Assembly: GCF_000300875.1 (NCBI RefSeq)
Contig: NZ_AMSG01000026.1
Location: 1 to 35,036 of the forward strand
Direction of reading: 5' to 3'
From: Galbibacter marinus
Lineage (GTDB): Bacteria > Bacteroidota > Bacteroidia > Flavobacteriales > Flavobacteriaceae
DNA length: 35,036 bases
In this document: piece by piece, positions 1 to 10,181 of the stretch
Layout: the number at the start of each line of letters is the position of its first letter
How positions within the stretch are numbered: position 1 is the stretch's first letter
Program-made: the position numbers and the translations under genes
The notes under the pieces: generated by a model
The model's input: only the letters and a program-made list of their open reading frames with translations
Told to the model about the DNA's origin: nothing
Database searches by the model: none

Positions 1-89
1 TGTTGGAGACACTTTTTACTTCTCATACCACTATTGATAATAGCTACCAATTGCTCGGCGAAGTTTTCTTTAAGATCGGAAAGATTCAT
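1..89 (-). CDS. 5' end of an unidentified gene, cut by the window edge
   Basis: An ATG at 89 on the minus strand opens a reading frame of 29 codons that runs off the left edge without a stop. It begins MNLSDLKENFAEQLVAIINS, a plausible soluble, amphipathic N-terminus. I do not recognise the family from so short a piece. It is divergent from the Ku gene, with about 500 bp between them. It could be a chance open frame, because 29 codons is little evidence. Confidence 0.35.
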   Translation of the reverse strand, partial: MNLSDLKENFAEQLVAIINSGMRSKKCLQ

Positions 90-606
90 AAGTGTTAATT
101 TTACGTTCCACTTGGCTACTACCTATAAATATACAAAAAATCTAGAGACTTAATTATAACAAATTCAAAGTGAGTGACTTAAACTACTCGGAAAGGGGAT
201 TGAGGATGGTCGTGGTACAAAATATAAATAAACCAGAACCTACCCATTTATGTTCATATTATTTGATAAATATATCATACAGACAGCAATTGCCCCAAGG
301 ATTCAATTTGATCTATTCTTATTTCATTTAAAAATAATATTAATTAAGTGGCGCTTGATTCCGCCGAGATCACTGATAAAAACAATTCATTTTCGTTAAT
401 CAATTTCAAACTCATGATTCTAGATAACTATGGTTTTCGTTTCCAATGCTATTTTACTAGGTAAATAAAATTATAATTAGCCACCAAAAAATTTCTTTTA
501 TATCTATAAGGGCTTAAATACTAGTATACAATTAGTTTTTGTTTAACATTATAATGGCTAACTTTATAGGGAGTAGGTTTAGTTTTAACTCTTAAAGTCA
601 AAGGAT
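90..606. other. Intergenic region upstream of the NHEJ operon
   Basis: About 500 bp of AT-rich DNA between the divergent edge gene and Ku. I see no convincing coding frame, RNA gene or long repeat. The only candidate signal is a Bacteroidetes-type promoter near the right end, listed separately. Confidence 0.6.
539..566 (+). promoter_or_regulatory. Candidate promoter of the ku-ligD operon
   Basis: TTG at 539-541, a 17 bp spacer, then TAACTTTA at 559-566, seven of eight positions of the Bacteroidetes -7 element TAnnTTTG. This lies about 40 bp before the Ku start. The spacing fits the known 17-23 bp range. It is a pattern match in AT-rich DNA, so confidence is moderate to low. Confidence 0.4.
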
Positions 607-1380
607 ATGAGATCAATATGGAATGGTAGTATTAGTTTCGGATTAGTATCTATACCTATAAAAATGTATTCAGGCTCAGAGGATGGAAGAGTCGATTTAG
701 ATATGTTAGATAGGCATGATAATGCTCGGATTAGGTATAAACGTATCAATGAGGAGACTGGGAAGGAAGTGGATTGGAAGGACATTGTCAAGGGTTTTAA
801 GACAGAAAATGGGTACGTTGTGCTCGAGGATGAGGATTTCGATAACGCTAATATGAAGAAGAGCAAAACGATCGATATAGAAGAGTTTGTCAATGAAGAT
901 GAGGTTGCTGAGGTACTTTTTAAAAACCCGTATTTTCTTGAACCTCAAAAGGAAGGGAAAAAATCATATAATCTTTTAAAAAATGCTTTAAAGAAAACGG
1001 GAAAACTTGGGGTTGCCACTTTTGTAATGCGTCAAAAAGAACATCTAAGCCTTATAGGAGTCTACAAAAATGCTCTAGTGCTCCACGTAATCCGCTTTGC
1101 AGCAGAGATACGTAATCCAGGGGATCTAAAATTACCTTCTACTAAGGTGTCTAAAAAAGAGGTTAGTATGGCCGAGTCTTTAATTGAGCAGTATACTACT
1201 AAATTTAAACCTGAGAAGTATAAGGATGTATATAATAATCAGTTAATGAAGATTATAAAAAGTAAATCTTCTGGGAAGAAAATTAAGCCAGAAAAAATAG
1301 ATTCGACACCTACACCTGCCAAAGACTTAATGGCTCAATTAAAGGCAAGTCTTGAAAAGAAAAAAGCTAAAGCCTCATAG
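607..1380 (+). CDS. ku: Ku protein, non-homologous end joining
   Basis: A 257-residue bacterial Ku protein. It starts with the family hallmark MRSIWNGSISFGLVSIPIK (residues 1-19), followed by a conserved core with RYKRINEETGKEV (about 43-55) and the HVIRFAAEIR segment (about 159-168). The C-terminal 40 residues are rich in lysine (KKIKPEK, EKKKAKAS), as in other bacterial Ku tails. Bacterial Ku forms a homodimeric ring that threads onto double-strand DNA ends and recruits LigD. The length is normal for the family. Ku is followed after 2 bp by ligD on the same strand, so the two are almost certainly co-transcribed as a minimal end-joining system. Confidence 0.96.
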   Translation: MRSIWNGSISFGLVSIPIKMYSGSEDGRVDLDMLDRHDNARIRYKRINEETGKEVDWKDIVKGFKTENGYVVLEDEDFDNANMKKSKTIDIEEFVNEDEVAEVLFKNPYFLEPQKEGKKSYNLLKNALKKTGKLGVATFVMRQKEHLSLIGVYKNALVLHVIRFAAEIRNPGDLKLPSTKVSKKEVSMAESLIEQYTTKFKPEKYKDVYNNQLMKIIKSKSSGKKIKPEKIDSTPTPAKDLMAQLKASLEKKKAKAS

Positions 1381-1382
1381 GG

Positions 1383-3824
1383 ATGAGTTTAGAGGAGTAC
1401 ATAGAAAAAAGAAAATTTGACTCCACACCTGAACCCATTGGTGAGATTGATCATGAAAATGGTGGTCGCTTCGTTGTTCAAAGGCATCAAGCCACAAAAT
1501 TACATTATGATTTACGCCTAGAAATCCAAGGGGTACTTAAAAGTTGGGCGATTCCTAAAGGTCCCTCTCTGAATCCAAAAGACAAGCGGTTGGCTATCCA
1601 TACCGAAGATCACCCAGTGAAGTATCTCTATTTTAAAGGGATCATTCCTAAAGGAAATTATGGAGCTGGGATTATGGATATATGGGATCATGGTACATTT
1701 AAAATTTTAGAACCCAAAAAGTATGGAGATGCCATTGATCAACATTTAAATGGGAATATGAAAATTTCACTTTCAGGTAGTAAATTGAAAGGCGAATTTT
1801 CTCTGGTTAAGATGAGCAATGCCCAGGATAACCATTGGTTGCTTATAAAGAAGAAGGATCGCTACGCCACCAACTTGACTTATGATTCAGAAACCTTCGT
1901 GGAGCCCAAGACAATAAAAAAGGAAACAAAACAGGTCATAGAGATTACTCCAAAGGAATTCATAAAACCAATGCTAGCTAGTTCAGCTAAGAAAATCTTT
2001 AATGATCCTAATTGGATATATGAATTAAAATATGACGGGTATAGGATGGTTTCTTCTATTATTGAAAATAAAGTCACATTATATTCACGTAATGGGATCT
2101 TATACAACACGAAATTCAAAACAATTAGAAAGGAACTCGAGGAGATTCCTCACTCAGCTATTCTTGATGGAGAGATTGTTGTAGTAGATGAAAATGGGAT
2201 CCCTGATTTTCAAAAGCTACAACATTATGATCCAGCCACCACTAGGGGGACATTACAATATTTCGTGTTTGATTTGTTGTTTTTAAACGGTCATAGCACA
2301 TTGGAACTTTCTCTTATAGAGCGAAAAAGTTTATTGCCAGATGTGTTAGAGGGACTTGATAATGTTATATACTGCGACCATGTGGAGGGAATGGGTGCAG
2401 CATTTTATAAAAAAGCCATTGATGCTGGTCTTGAAGGAGTTATGGCTAAAAAATCCAGTAGTACCTATACTCCTGGATATCGGACAGAGGACTGGCTTAA
2501 AATAAAGGCATTTGAATCTGAAGAATTTTTAATTTGTGGATATACTGATTCAGTTAGCGGAGGATCTATATTTGGCTCCCTGATTCTTGGGGCCTACCGG
2601 GATGGTGCCTTAAGTTATGTTGGAAATTGTGGATCTGGATTTAGCAGTGCAATTCAGAAAGACTTATTAAATAAACTAAAGGGTTTTAAAAGTGATCAAA
2701 GTCCGTTTGATTCAAAGATTAACTTAAAGGGGAGAAAAGCAAATTGGGTTACCCCTGAGCTGATTTGCGAAGTAAAATATAGCGGATGGACTGATAAGGG
2801 CATATTAAGACATGCTGTTTATAAAGGGCTAAGAGAGGATAAAACTCTTGTGGAGATTTCGCAAGGGAAAACCCAAGATAATACCCTTGAGACGCTCTCA
2901 ACGAGCGACACTAAAGCTTCTGAATCTTCTTTGTTGGTTGATGGGATACACGTTCCAATCTCAAATATTGATAAAGTATATTGGCCAGAAAGTGGGTTAA
3001 CCAAATATGATTTGATCGATTATTATATCAAAGTCTCTGAGACCATACTCCCATATTTGGTGGATAGGCCAGAGAGCTTGCACAGACATCCCAATGGCAT
3101 TGATATGGATAGTTTTTTTCAAAAGGACAATGAACATCTGCCAAGTTGGATTGAAACTTTCGAAATTTACTCCAAATCAGGGGAACGAGAAATCAAATAC
3201 TTGCTTTGTCAAAATGAGGCTACCTTGTTGTATATGGCAAATTTAGGGTGTATTGAACTAAATCCATGGAATTCTAGAGTTAAAAATATAGATAATCCTG
3301 ATTACACAGTCATTGACCTGGACCCTTCTGATAAAAACACCTTTGACCAAGTTATTGAAACAGCACAAGTGGTCAGAGAAATCCTCGAGGCCATAAAAAT
3401 AGAAGGCTATTGTAAAACATCTGGCTCTAGAGGACTTCACATTTACCTTCCACTCGCAGGATCCTACAACTATGAGCAGGCAAGGAATTTTACAAAACTT
3501 ATCTGTCTTTATGTACAAGAAAAGCTTCCTAAATTAACCTCTTTAGAACGTTCTATAAAAAAAAGAGGAAAGAAAATCTATCTGGATTTTATGCAGAATA
3601 AAAGAGGTCAAACTTTAGCTGCGCCGTACTGCGTAAGACCTCGGACTAAAGCTCCTGTATCAACACCTCTTTTATGGGAGGAGGTTAAAATGGGGTTGAA
3701 ACTTACTGATTTTAATATTCACACGGTTCCAGATCGTATAAAATCCAAAGGTGACCTATTCTCTGGTGTTTTAGATTCTAAAATAGATATGGTGGAGGCC
3801 ATAGAGCGATTGGATCAATTGTAA
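1383..3824 (+). CDS. ligD: Multidomain ATP-dependent DNA ligase D (PE-ligase-polymerase)
   Basis: An 813-residue LigD with all three activities in the order phosphoesterase, ligase, polymerase, as in Pseudomonas LigD. The phosphoesterase (about 1-170) has RHQATKLHYDLRLE and EDHPVKY, giving metal and catalytic residues H35, H41, D43, R45, H77 and Y81. The ligase (about 190-505) has the nucleotidyl-lysine motif KYDGYR at K216, LDGEIV, EGVMAKK and WLKIK. The primase-like polymerase (about 520-813) has DLD at D645/D647, SGSRGLHIYLPL, and a third carboxylate at D735 in YLDFMQ. All key residues are intact. In known systems LigD fills, trims and seals broken ends held by Ku. It starts 2 bp after the Ku stop. 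No downstream partner is seen. Confidence 0.96.
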   Translation: MSLEEYIEKRKFDSTPEPIGEIDHENGGRFVVQRHQATKLHYDLRLEIQGVLKSWAIPKGPSLNPKDKRLAIHTEDHPVKYLYFKGIIPKGNYGAGIMDIWDHGTFKILEPKKYGDAIDQHLNGNMKISLSGSKLKGEFSLVKMSNAQDNHWLLIKKKDRYATNLTYDSETFVEPKTIKKETKQVIEITPKEFIKPMLASSAKKIFNDPNWIYELKYDGYRMVSSIIENKVTLYSRNGILYNTKFKTIRKELEEIPHSAILDGEIVVVDENGIPDFQKLQHYDPATTRGTLQYFVFDLLFLNGHSTLELSLIERKSLLPDVLEGLDNVIYCDHVEGMGAAFYKKAIDAGLEGVMAKKSSSTYTPGYRTEDWLKIKAFESEEFLICGYTDSVSGGSIFGSLILGAYRDGALSYVGNCGSGFSSAIQKDLLNKLKGFKSDQSPFDSKINLKGRKANWVTPELICEVKYSGWTDKGILRHAVYKGLREDKTLVEISQGKTQDNTLETLSTSDTKASESSLLVDGIHVPISNIDKVYWPESGLTKYDLIDYYIKVSETILPYLVDRPESLHRHPNGIDMDSFFQKDNEHLPSWIETFEIYSKSGEREIKYLLCQNEATLLYMANLGCIELNPWNSRVKNIDNPDYTVIDLDPSDKNTFDQVIETAQVVREILEAIKIEGYCKTSGSRGLHIYLPLAGSYNYEQARNFTKLICLYVQEKLPKLTSLERSIKKRGKKIYLDFMQNKRGQTLAAPYCVRPRTKAPVSTPLLWEEVKMGLKLTDFNIHTVPDRIKSKGDLFSGVLDSKIDMVEAIERLDQL

Positions 3825-4107
3825 GTGTTTGTTATTTGTATCAAACTAGGTGCTACAAACTGTGATAGTCTTATTAACGGCGGCGGCTATCTAAAAACGG
3901 AAGTAATTTCTAAATAAAAGGTTAATATTTTACTTTTTTAAGTCTGTAAAAGTCCAATTAAAAGATTTTTACGTAGGTATGTTGTGAAAATGAAAATACG
4001 TCAACTTTCATTTTGTTGCATATTAACATTTTTTTAAGTGATTTAAGATACTCTATACAACCTAAATTAAATTATTAAATATTATTAATGATTAAAGTTT
4101 TAATTGA

Positions 4108-5322
4108 ATGAAAAAATTTTCGCAAGGTAATGTAATAAGCCTTGGTGTTTTATCAACTGTACTACTCGTATTGATTAGTTGTTCATCCAAAAAGGATGAT
4201 AAAAACATGAATGAACTCGCTCTTCCTGTTTTTGAAGTAGATACAACCACAGTTATCCTTGATAATGATTTTTTAGGGACGGTAGAAGGTAAATATGATG
4301 TTGAAATTCGTCCACAAGTGGAAGGGGTTCTTCAACAGGCATATGTAGATGAGGGTGATCACGTAGAGAAAGGGGATAAACTATTTAAAATTGATCCTTC
4401 TCAATATCAAGAAGATCTCAACAGTGCTTTAGCTGAGGAAAATGTTGAACAAGCAAACCTTATCAATGCACAAACTGAGGTAGACCGATTAAGGCCTTTG
4501 GTGGAAAATGAAGTAATGGCACCAGTTAGACTTCAGAAAGAGCAATCAAATTATAAAGTAGCAGAAGCGAATTTAAAACAAGCTTCAGCTGCGGTAAGTA
4601 ATGCAAAGATCATATTGGGTTATACCACCATTACAGCCCCTGTTAGTGGGTATATTGGTCGGATTAAAAAAAGACTTGGAAACCTAGTAAAACCAAGTGA
4701 TGATGAGCCAATTACCGTGCTTACTGGTGTACAAGAAATATACGTCTATTTTTCAGTTAACGAATCTGATTTCTCCAAACTTAGAAAAACTGATCCGACT
4801 GTAAGGGATACAGTTTCCAAAGAAAAACGTAAAGAAATTGGCCAAAGGGTTTCCTTAATATTACCTGATGGTACAGAGTATTCGGAAGATGGATTTATCG
4901 ATGCTACTTCTGGGCAAGTCAATAGAAAAACGGGTACCGTAACTATACGGGCAACTTTTCCTAATGAAAACGCTGTGTTGCGTTCAGGAAATACCGTTAC
5001 ATTAGTTAGACACGATCTTAAAAAGGGACGGATTTTAATTCCTCAAAAGGCAACATTTGAATTACAAGCAAAAAAGTTTGTAATAAAATTAACCCCTGAA
5101 GGCTACACAGTTCGGCAGCTAATTGAAATCGAATCAGAAGCTCCAAATAACCAGTATATTGTATCTTCTGGATTGCGAAAGGGCGATCGAATTTTGGTTG
5201 GAGGAATGGAAAAGGTATCGGATAGTACGAAAATTAAACCGTTGCCATATCTCCCTGATACACTGGTTGCTCCTACGAATAATTCTCTCAAACTGATTGA
5301 TTCAATGAATCATCAGGATTAA
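4108..5322 (+). CDS. RND efflux periplasmic adaptor (membrane fusion lipoprotein)
   Basis: A 404-residue HlyD/AcrA-family adaptor. The N-terminus is a lipoprotein signal with lipobox LISC (Cys25), so it should be lipid-anchored. The first half-lipoyl motif (VEIRPQVEGVLQQAYVDEG) comes at about residues 66-84, then an alpha-helical hairpin (about 100-160), the second lipoyl half (TTITAPVSGYIGRI), a beta-barrel and a membrane-proximal domain. It bridges the pump and the outer-membrane channel. It is the first gene of a three-gene operon, 129 bp before the pump gene. No TetR-type regulator is adjacent, which is unusual for Gram-negative RND operons generally. I found no convincing promoter in the 283 bp upstream. 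Confidence 0.93.
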   Translation: MKKFSQGNVISLGVLSTVLLVLISCSSKKDDKNMNELALPVFEVDTTTVILDNDFLGTVEGKYDVEIRPQVEGVLQQAYVDEGDHVEKGDKLFKIDPSQYQEDLNSALAEENVEQANLINAQTEVDRLRPLVENEVMAPVRLQKEQSNYKVAEANLKQASAAVSNAKIILGYTTITAPVSGYIGRIKKRLGNLVKPSDDEPITVLTGVQEIYVYFSVNESDFSKLRKTDPTVRDTVSKEKRKEIGQRVSLILPDGTEYSEDGFIDATSGQVNRKTGTVTIRATFPNENAVLRSGNTVTLVRHDLKKGRILIPQKATFELQAKKFVIKLTPEGYTVRQLIEIESEAPNNQYIVSSGLRKGDRILVGGMEKVSDSTKIKPLPYLPDTLVAPTNNSLKLIDSMNHQD

Positions 5323-5451
5323 CTAAAACAAGCTGATTAGCCACTCTTTAATTATAAATTTTTCAAGCGCCCTGAATTGAATCAATTGTATTTGTCACGC
5401 TGAGGTGTTAAAATTTATATTGAGCGGTTTTAAAGTAAAATATAAAAAGCG

Positions 5452-8400
5452 ATGTTAAAAAAATTTATAGATCGTCCTATTTTATCAACAGTAATTTCAC
5501 TAATCATCCTTGTGTTAGGATTTGTTGGATTAGTGGAGTTACCCATTACCCGTTTTCCAGATATTGCACCTCCGAGTGTAAATATTTCGGCTTCTTATCC
5601 AGGAGCGAGCGCGGAAACGGTAACCAGTAGCGTATTAATGCCTTTGGAAACCACCATTAATGGGGTAGAAGGTATGAATTATATGCGGTCAAAGGCCTCC
5701 ACTGGGAGTGCTTCAATTACGGTTTATTTTAAACAGGGAATTGATCCTGATGAGGCAGCAGTAAAGGTGCAAAACCGGGTCTCTGACGCTACAACTAACT
5801 TACCTGTTGAGGTGATTGAGAGTGGAGTTACAGTAAAGCCTCGACAATCAGGATCCATAATGACCATCAATATCTTTAGTGATGACCCGTCTTTTGATGA
5901 GACCTTTTTACAGTCTTTTACCAATATTAATATCATTCGTCCCCTTCAACGTATCGATGGGGTGGCAACCGTTTCTCGAATTGGAGGAAGGAACTATGCT
6001 GTTCGAATTTGGTTGGATCCCAATAAGTTAAGGGCCTATGAGCTAGTACCTAGTGATATTGATAAAGCTATCGATGATCAGAACTTTGAGATTGCTCCAG
6101 GGCAGTTCGGTCAAAACACTGATCAGGAGTTTCAGCTTACCATTAAATATGCAGGACGTTTTACCTCTAAAGAGGAATTTGAAAATATTATTTTAAAAAC
6201 CACTGAAGAAGGTGCGATACTTCGCTTAAAAGATGTGGCACGGGTTGGACTCGAAGCCACCAATACCAATGCGATGAACACCGTTGATGGAAAGCCAGGG
6301 CTGACCATGGATATCACCCAAAATAGTGGTGCCAATGCGCGAGATATTGATATTGCAATCCGACAAACCATGGAGGAGCTTTTTGAGAGCTTCCCAGAGG
6401 GAATGAAATACAATATTTCTTATAGTGTAAAGGATCAAGTTGATAATTCCATCAAACAGGTGGTGCATACTTTAATAGAAGCCTTTATCCTGGTGTTTAT
6501 TATTATATTCATCTTTCTACAGGACTTGCGAACTTCTATTATTCCTGCAATTACGATTCCTGTTGCCTTAATCGGGACCTTTTTTGTTATCTACTTATTA
6601 GGCTTCTCCATAAACGTTTTGACCATGTTTGCCTTGGTGCTGTCCATTGGTATTGTCGTGGATGATGCAATCGTTGTTGTAGAGGCCATTCACGAGAAAA
6701 TGGGACGGGGAAAAGAAAACCCCTACCAGGCCTCTGTAAGTACCATGGGAGAAATTGCTCCAGCTATTGTTTCGATAACGTTGGTGATGACCGCGGTGTT
6801 CTTGCCTATTGGATTTATGCAAGGACCATCAGGTATTTTTTATAAACAGTTTGCCTATACCTTGGCTATAGCGATTTTGATATCCGCAATTAACGCTTTG
6901 ACATTATCACCAGCACTTTGCTCACTGATTCTTAAAAATCCACATAAAGAGGATGATAAAATTACCCACGGGCAAGAAATAGCGCCTAAAAAGCCAAAAG
7001 GAAAAAGAGAAAAAGCAAAGTCACTTTTGAAAATCTTTTTCGTGAATTTTAATACCGCCTATGATAAGATGTCTCATCGGTATATTAAATCTATCATTGA
7101 GTTGATAAGAAGAAGAAAATTAGCTTTGGGAGGATTGGTAGTGGTGTCACTTTTTGGTTTTTTAGCCATGCAATACACGCCTACTTCATTTATTCCTGAT
7201 GAAGATAACGGGTTTATAATATTCTCTTTGAAACTCCCTCCAGGGTCCTCTTTGGCAAGAACCAATAACTTACTTGAAAAAGCAATTGCTGAGTTTAAGG
7301 ATCGTGAGGAAATTAAAACCATTTCTACATCTTCGGGTTTTAATGCAATTGATAATACTACGAGTTCCTCATATGCGATGGGATATATTAATATGTACCC
7401 TCATAATCAGCGAAAAGGAATCAAGGATATTAATCAATTTATCGACACCCTAAGAGCGGATTTATCTGGCATTAAAGATGCAGAGGTTTCTGTATATACA
7501 CGTCCTACTGTGCAAGGTTTTGGAGATCAAAATGGGGTTCGATTCGTGGTTGAAGATGTCATTGGAGAAGATTTTCAAGCTCTTGGGAAGGTGTCACAAC
7601 AATTTTTAGCGGATTTGAATGCGCGTCCTGAAATATTACAAGCGACTACCACTTTCGATGCCAATTTCCCTCAAATTGAGATCCAGGTGGATAGAGAAAA
7701 AGCAAAGGTGATGGGTGTGGGTATTTATGACATGCTAAACAATGTGAGGCGTTATTACTCTCGTGTTAGAACAAGTGAGTTTAATCTTTTTAACCGTCTG
7801 AACTTTGTTTATGTTCAAGGGGAGCCTAACCTTACAGCATCTCCATCCTCACTTGATGATATATATGCGCGTAGTAATGACGGTAATATGGTGCCGGTTT
7901 CAACACTGGTAAAACTTCGTCGAAGCTTCGGTGCAGAAATTACCACCCGACACAATATGTACAACAGTGTGGAGGTTAGTGCTATACCCGCTAGTGGATA
8001 TAGTACAGGAGAAGTTATGGATGCCATTGAAGAGGTAACCCGAGAAAAGCTACCGGGTAACTACAAAACGGACTGGACAGGCCTGAGTAGGGAAGAGAAA
8101 TTATCATCAGGTCAAACGGCTGTTATCATCCTGCTTAGCTTCCTTTTCGTATACTTACTTCTTACGGCTCAGTATGAAAGTTATATCTTACCGCTTTCAA
8201 TATTGTTATCTGTTCCTGTAGGTCTTATTGGAGTGTATGGACTAGTTAACTTGGTCGGTTTGGAAAACAATATCTATGTACAAGTTGGATTGTTGATGCT
8301 TATTGGACTTTTGGCTAAAAATGCGATATTAATTGTGGAGTACTCAATGCAACAAAGACAGCGAGGCGTGAGTATAGTGAAATCCGCAATCATCGGAGCT

Positions 8401-8631
8401 CGATTACGCTTGCGTCCTATTTTGATGACCTCCTTAGCTTTTGTAGCTGGTATGATACCACTTATGTGGTCTTCGGGGCCATCGGCAGTGGGTAACCATT
8501 CTATTAGTTATGCAGCAGCGGGTGGAATGCTCTCTGGAGTAATTTTAGGCGTTTTTATTATACCAGTGTTGTTTGTTGTCTTCCAATCTTTGGATGAAAA
8601 GTTAAAAGTTAATATTAAAAGAGAAAAATAA
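5452..8631 (+). CDS. RND multidrug efflux pump, inner-membrane subunit (HAE1 type)
   Basis: A 1059-residue AcrB/MexB-like proton-driven transporter, full length for the family. It begins MLKKFIDRPILSTVISLIIL (TM1). The two large periplasmic loops occupy about residues 35-335 and 570-870. The proton-relay residues are present: the aspartate pair in TM4 (VVDDAIVVVE, D404/D405) and the lysine of TM10 (LLAKNAILIVEY, K956). An extended cytoplasmic stretch between the two halves (about 500-530) is rich in Lys and Glu (KKPKGKREKAK). The substrate cannot be read from the sequence. HAE1 pumps typically export hydrophobic and amphiphilic compounds. The outer-membrane factor gene follows after only 2 bp. 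Confidence 0.95.
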   Translation: MLKKFIDRPILSTVISLIILVLGFVGLVELPITRFPDIAPPSVNISASYPGASAETVTSSVLMPLETTINGVEGMNYMRSKASTGSASITVYFKQGIDPDEAAVKVQNRVSDATTNLPVEVIESGVTVKPRQSGSIMTINIFSDDPSFDETFLQSFTNINIIRPLQRIDGVATVSRIGGRNYAVRIWLDPNKLRAYELVPSDIDKAIDDQNFEIAPGQFGQNTDQEFQLTIKYAGRFTSKEEFENIILKTTEEGAILRLKDVARVGLEATNTNAMNTVDGKPGLTMDITQNSGANARDIDIAIRQTMEELFESFPEGMKYNISYSVKDQVDNSIKQVVHTLIEAFILVFIIIFIFLQDLRTSIIPAITIPVALIGTFFVIYLLGFSINVLTMFALVLSIGIVVDDAIVVVEAIHEKMGRGKENPYQASVSTMGEIAPAIVSITLVMTAVFLPIGFMQGPSGIFYKQFAYTLAIAILISAINALTLSPALCSLILKNPHKEDDKITHGQEIAPKKPKGKREKAKSLLKIFFVNFNTAYDKMSHRYIKSIIELIRRRKLALGGLVVVSLFGFLAMQYTPTSFIPDEDNGFIIFSLKLPPGSSLARTNNLLEKAIAEFKDREEIKTISTSSGFNAIDNTTSSSYAMGYINMYPHNQRKGIKDINQFIDTLRADLSGIKDAEVSVYTRPTVQGFGDQNGVRFVVEDVIGEDFQALGKVSQQFLADLNARPEILQATTTFDANFPQIEIQVDREKAKVMGVGIYDMLNNVRRYYSRVRTSEFNLFNRLNFVYVQGEPNLTASPSSLDDIYARSNDGNMVPVSTLVKLRRSFGAEITTRHNMYNSVEVSAIPASGYSTGEVMDAIEEVTREKLPGNYKTDWTGLSREEKLSSGQTAVIILLSFLFVYLLLTAQYESYILPLSILLSVPVGLIGVYGLVNLVGLENNIYVQVGLLMLIGLLAKNAILIVEYSMQQRQRGVSIVKSAIIGARLRLRPILMTSLAFVAGMIPLMWSSGPSAVGNHSISYAAAGGMLSGVILGVFIIPVLFVVFQSLDEKLKVNIKREK

Positions 8632-8633
8632 GA

Positions 8634-10112
8634 ATGGCGATGCGAATTTGTTTAAAATACATCACGGTAATAACTTTTATTATCTCTTTGGTTGCCTGTA
8701 GCGCCAAAAAAGAATATACCACAAAGGATATGGAGCTTCCAGAGGTTTTTCAACTTCCTGACTCCATAGCTCAAGTACCTGATAGTGTACTTATCCCAAG
8801 GGAACAACTCTTTAAGGACTCTGCCTTAAGCCGACTCATAAAAAGTGCCTTTAAGAATAACTTTGAATTGCGTTTAGCTGATAAGGATATGGCCATAAAT
8901 GATCAGTATTACAAAGAGTCTAAAGTTGCCTTTCTTCCAACACTAAACCTAAACCTTCTAAATATAGAAAGGGAGTGGAGTTCTGAGAATAGCAGTAGCT
9001 CTCCTGAAGCTGGTTGGTATGAGCATAGGGGGACTGATCCTCCAAAAAATGGATTTGTGAGTAACTCTTCTTTTAGTAGTACAATGCTTTTTAATTGGGA
9101 GATCGATATTTGGGGTAAGTTGAGAAATCAGAAAATAGGTGCTCGTGCATTGTATCAGCAATCCTATGTGGCGCGTAAGGTGATACAAACAGAACTAGTA
9201 GCCACAGTTGCTGAAGACTATTACACTCTGTTGCGTTTGGATGAGCAGTTTGAGGTTGCGCGTAAGAACCATAAGTTTAGAGATAGTACCATGCAAATGA
9301 TTAAACTTCTTTATAACGCAGGTGAAGTTTCGGCCTTAGCGGTTCAGCAATCAGAGATTCAGGTATTAGAGGCCTCTGCGCTTATGTCTCAGTTGGAAGA
9401 AACACGAGAGATACAAGAAAATAACTTGCGTTTACTCGTAGGTGAATTACCTGGGAAAGTAGAACGCGGTAATAGTACAACTAAGGATGAATTACCTTAT
9501 CAGGAGGTGTGTAGATTGCCTTTATATTTGGTGCAAAACCGGCCTGATGTTCAGGCGTCACTTTATGGATTAGCAGCGGCCAATGCTAGGGTAGGGGTAA
9601 CCCAAGCTCAGCGTTTACCTAATTTGTCCATATCCATGGAGGGTGGGTTAGAATCTGTCTTACCACAGAATTGGTTTAATATTCCTGGGTCGTTGCTTGG
9701 GGGTATAGTAGGGAGTCTTACGGCACCACTTTTAAATGGTCGTAAACTAACTACAGAATTTGAAGTTGCCAAACTTGAACGAGATAAAGCAGAAATTGAT
9801 TTTCAACGCAATGTCTACAGTGCTATTGCGGATGTTAGAAATACCTTGGTTTCATTGCAAAGACTAGAGGATCAATTGGATATTGCTATTAAAAAACAAT
9901 CCGTAGCACAGAATGCTCTAAAGAGTTCGCGAATGTTGTTCCAATCTGGATTTGCAGATTACCTAGAGGTAATTAGAGCACAGGGCGAGGCCTTAGAAAC
10001 GGAGTTAAATTTGGTTACCACCAAAACTAACCTTTTGACAGCTCGTATCCATCTATACCGCGCCTTAGGTGGAGGATGGGAGTTGGATCAACCTGATCAG
10101 ACTCAGCCATAA
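8634..10112 (+). CDS. RND efflux outer-membrane factor, TolC/OprM-type lipoprotein
   Basis: A 492-residue outer-membrane factor of the NodT/OprM group. The lipoprotein signal ends at LVAC (Cys22), followed by the tandem repeats of the alpha-barrel/beta-barrel fold. Characteristic segments are LFNWEIDIWGKLRNQ, the RPDVQASLYGLAAANARVGV motif before the second repeat, and FQSGFADYLEVIRAQ near the C-terminus. Three such proteins make the trimeric exit duct for the pump. Two in-frame ATGs (8634 and 8640) are possible starts, and either leaves a working signal. It is the last gene of the efflux operon and is followed by a candidate terminator. Confidence 0.93.
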   Translation: MAMRICLKYITVITFIISLVACSAKKEYTTKDMELPEVFQLPDSIAQVPDSVLIPREQLFKDSALSRLIKSAFKNNFELRLADKDMAINDQYYKESKVAFLPTLNLNLLNIEREWSSENSSSSPEAGWYEHRGTDPPKNGFVSNSSFSSTMLFNWEIDIWGKLRNQKIGARALYQQSYVARKVIQTELVATVAEDYYTLLRLDEQFEVARKNHKFRDSTMQMIKLLYNAGEVSALAVQQSEIQVLEASALMSQLEETREIQENNLRLLVGELPGKVERGNSTTKDELPYQEVCRLPLYLVQNRPDVQASLYGLAAANARVGVTQAQRLPNLSISMEGGLESVLPQNWFNIPGSLLGGIVGSLTAPLLNGRKLTTEFEVAKLERDKAEIDFQRNVYSAIADVRNTLVSLQRLEDQLDIAIKKQSVAQNALKSSRMLFQSGFADYLEVIRAQGEALETELNLVTTKTNLLTARIHLYRALGGGWELDQPDQTQP

Positions 10113-10151
10113 GATTATTTTGTAGCCCCATAGATAATGCCTCTGTTAGCT

Positions 10152-10181
10152 AAGCCCCAATAGCTAATAGGGGTTCTTTTT
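10152..10181 (+). terminator. Candidate intrinsic terminator after the efflux operon
   Basis: A six-pair stem (AGCCCC with GGGGTT, including one G-T pair) closes an 11 nt loop and is followed by TCTTTTT. It lies 40 bp after the outer-membrane factor stop on the same strand. The short stem makes it a moderate call. Confidence 0.5.

Noticed and set aside
4108-10112. RND operon as a heavy-metal (CzcA-type) pump
   Set aside because: The pump starts MLKKFIDRPI and has the TM4 VVDDAIVVVE aspartate pair typical of the HAE1 drug group. The CzcA-type TM4 signature is not seen.
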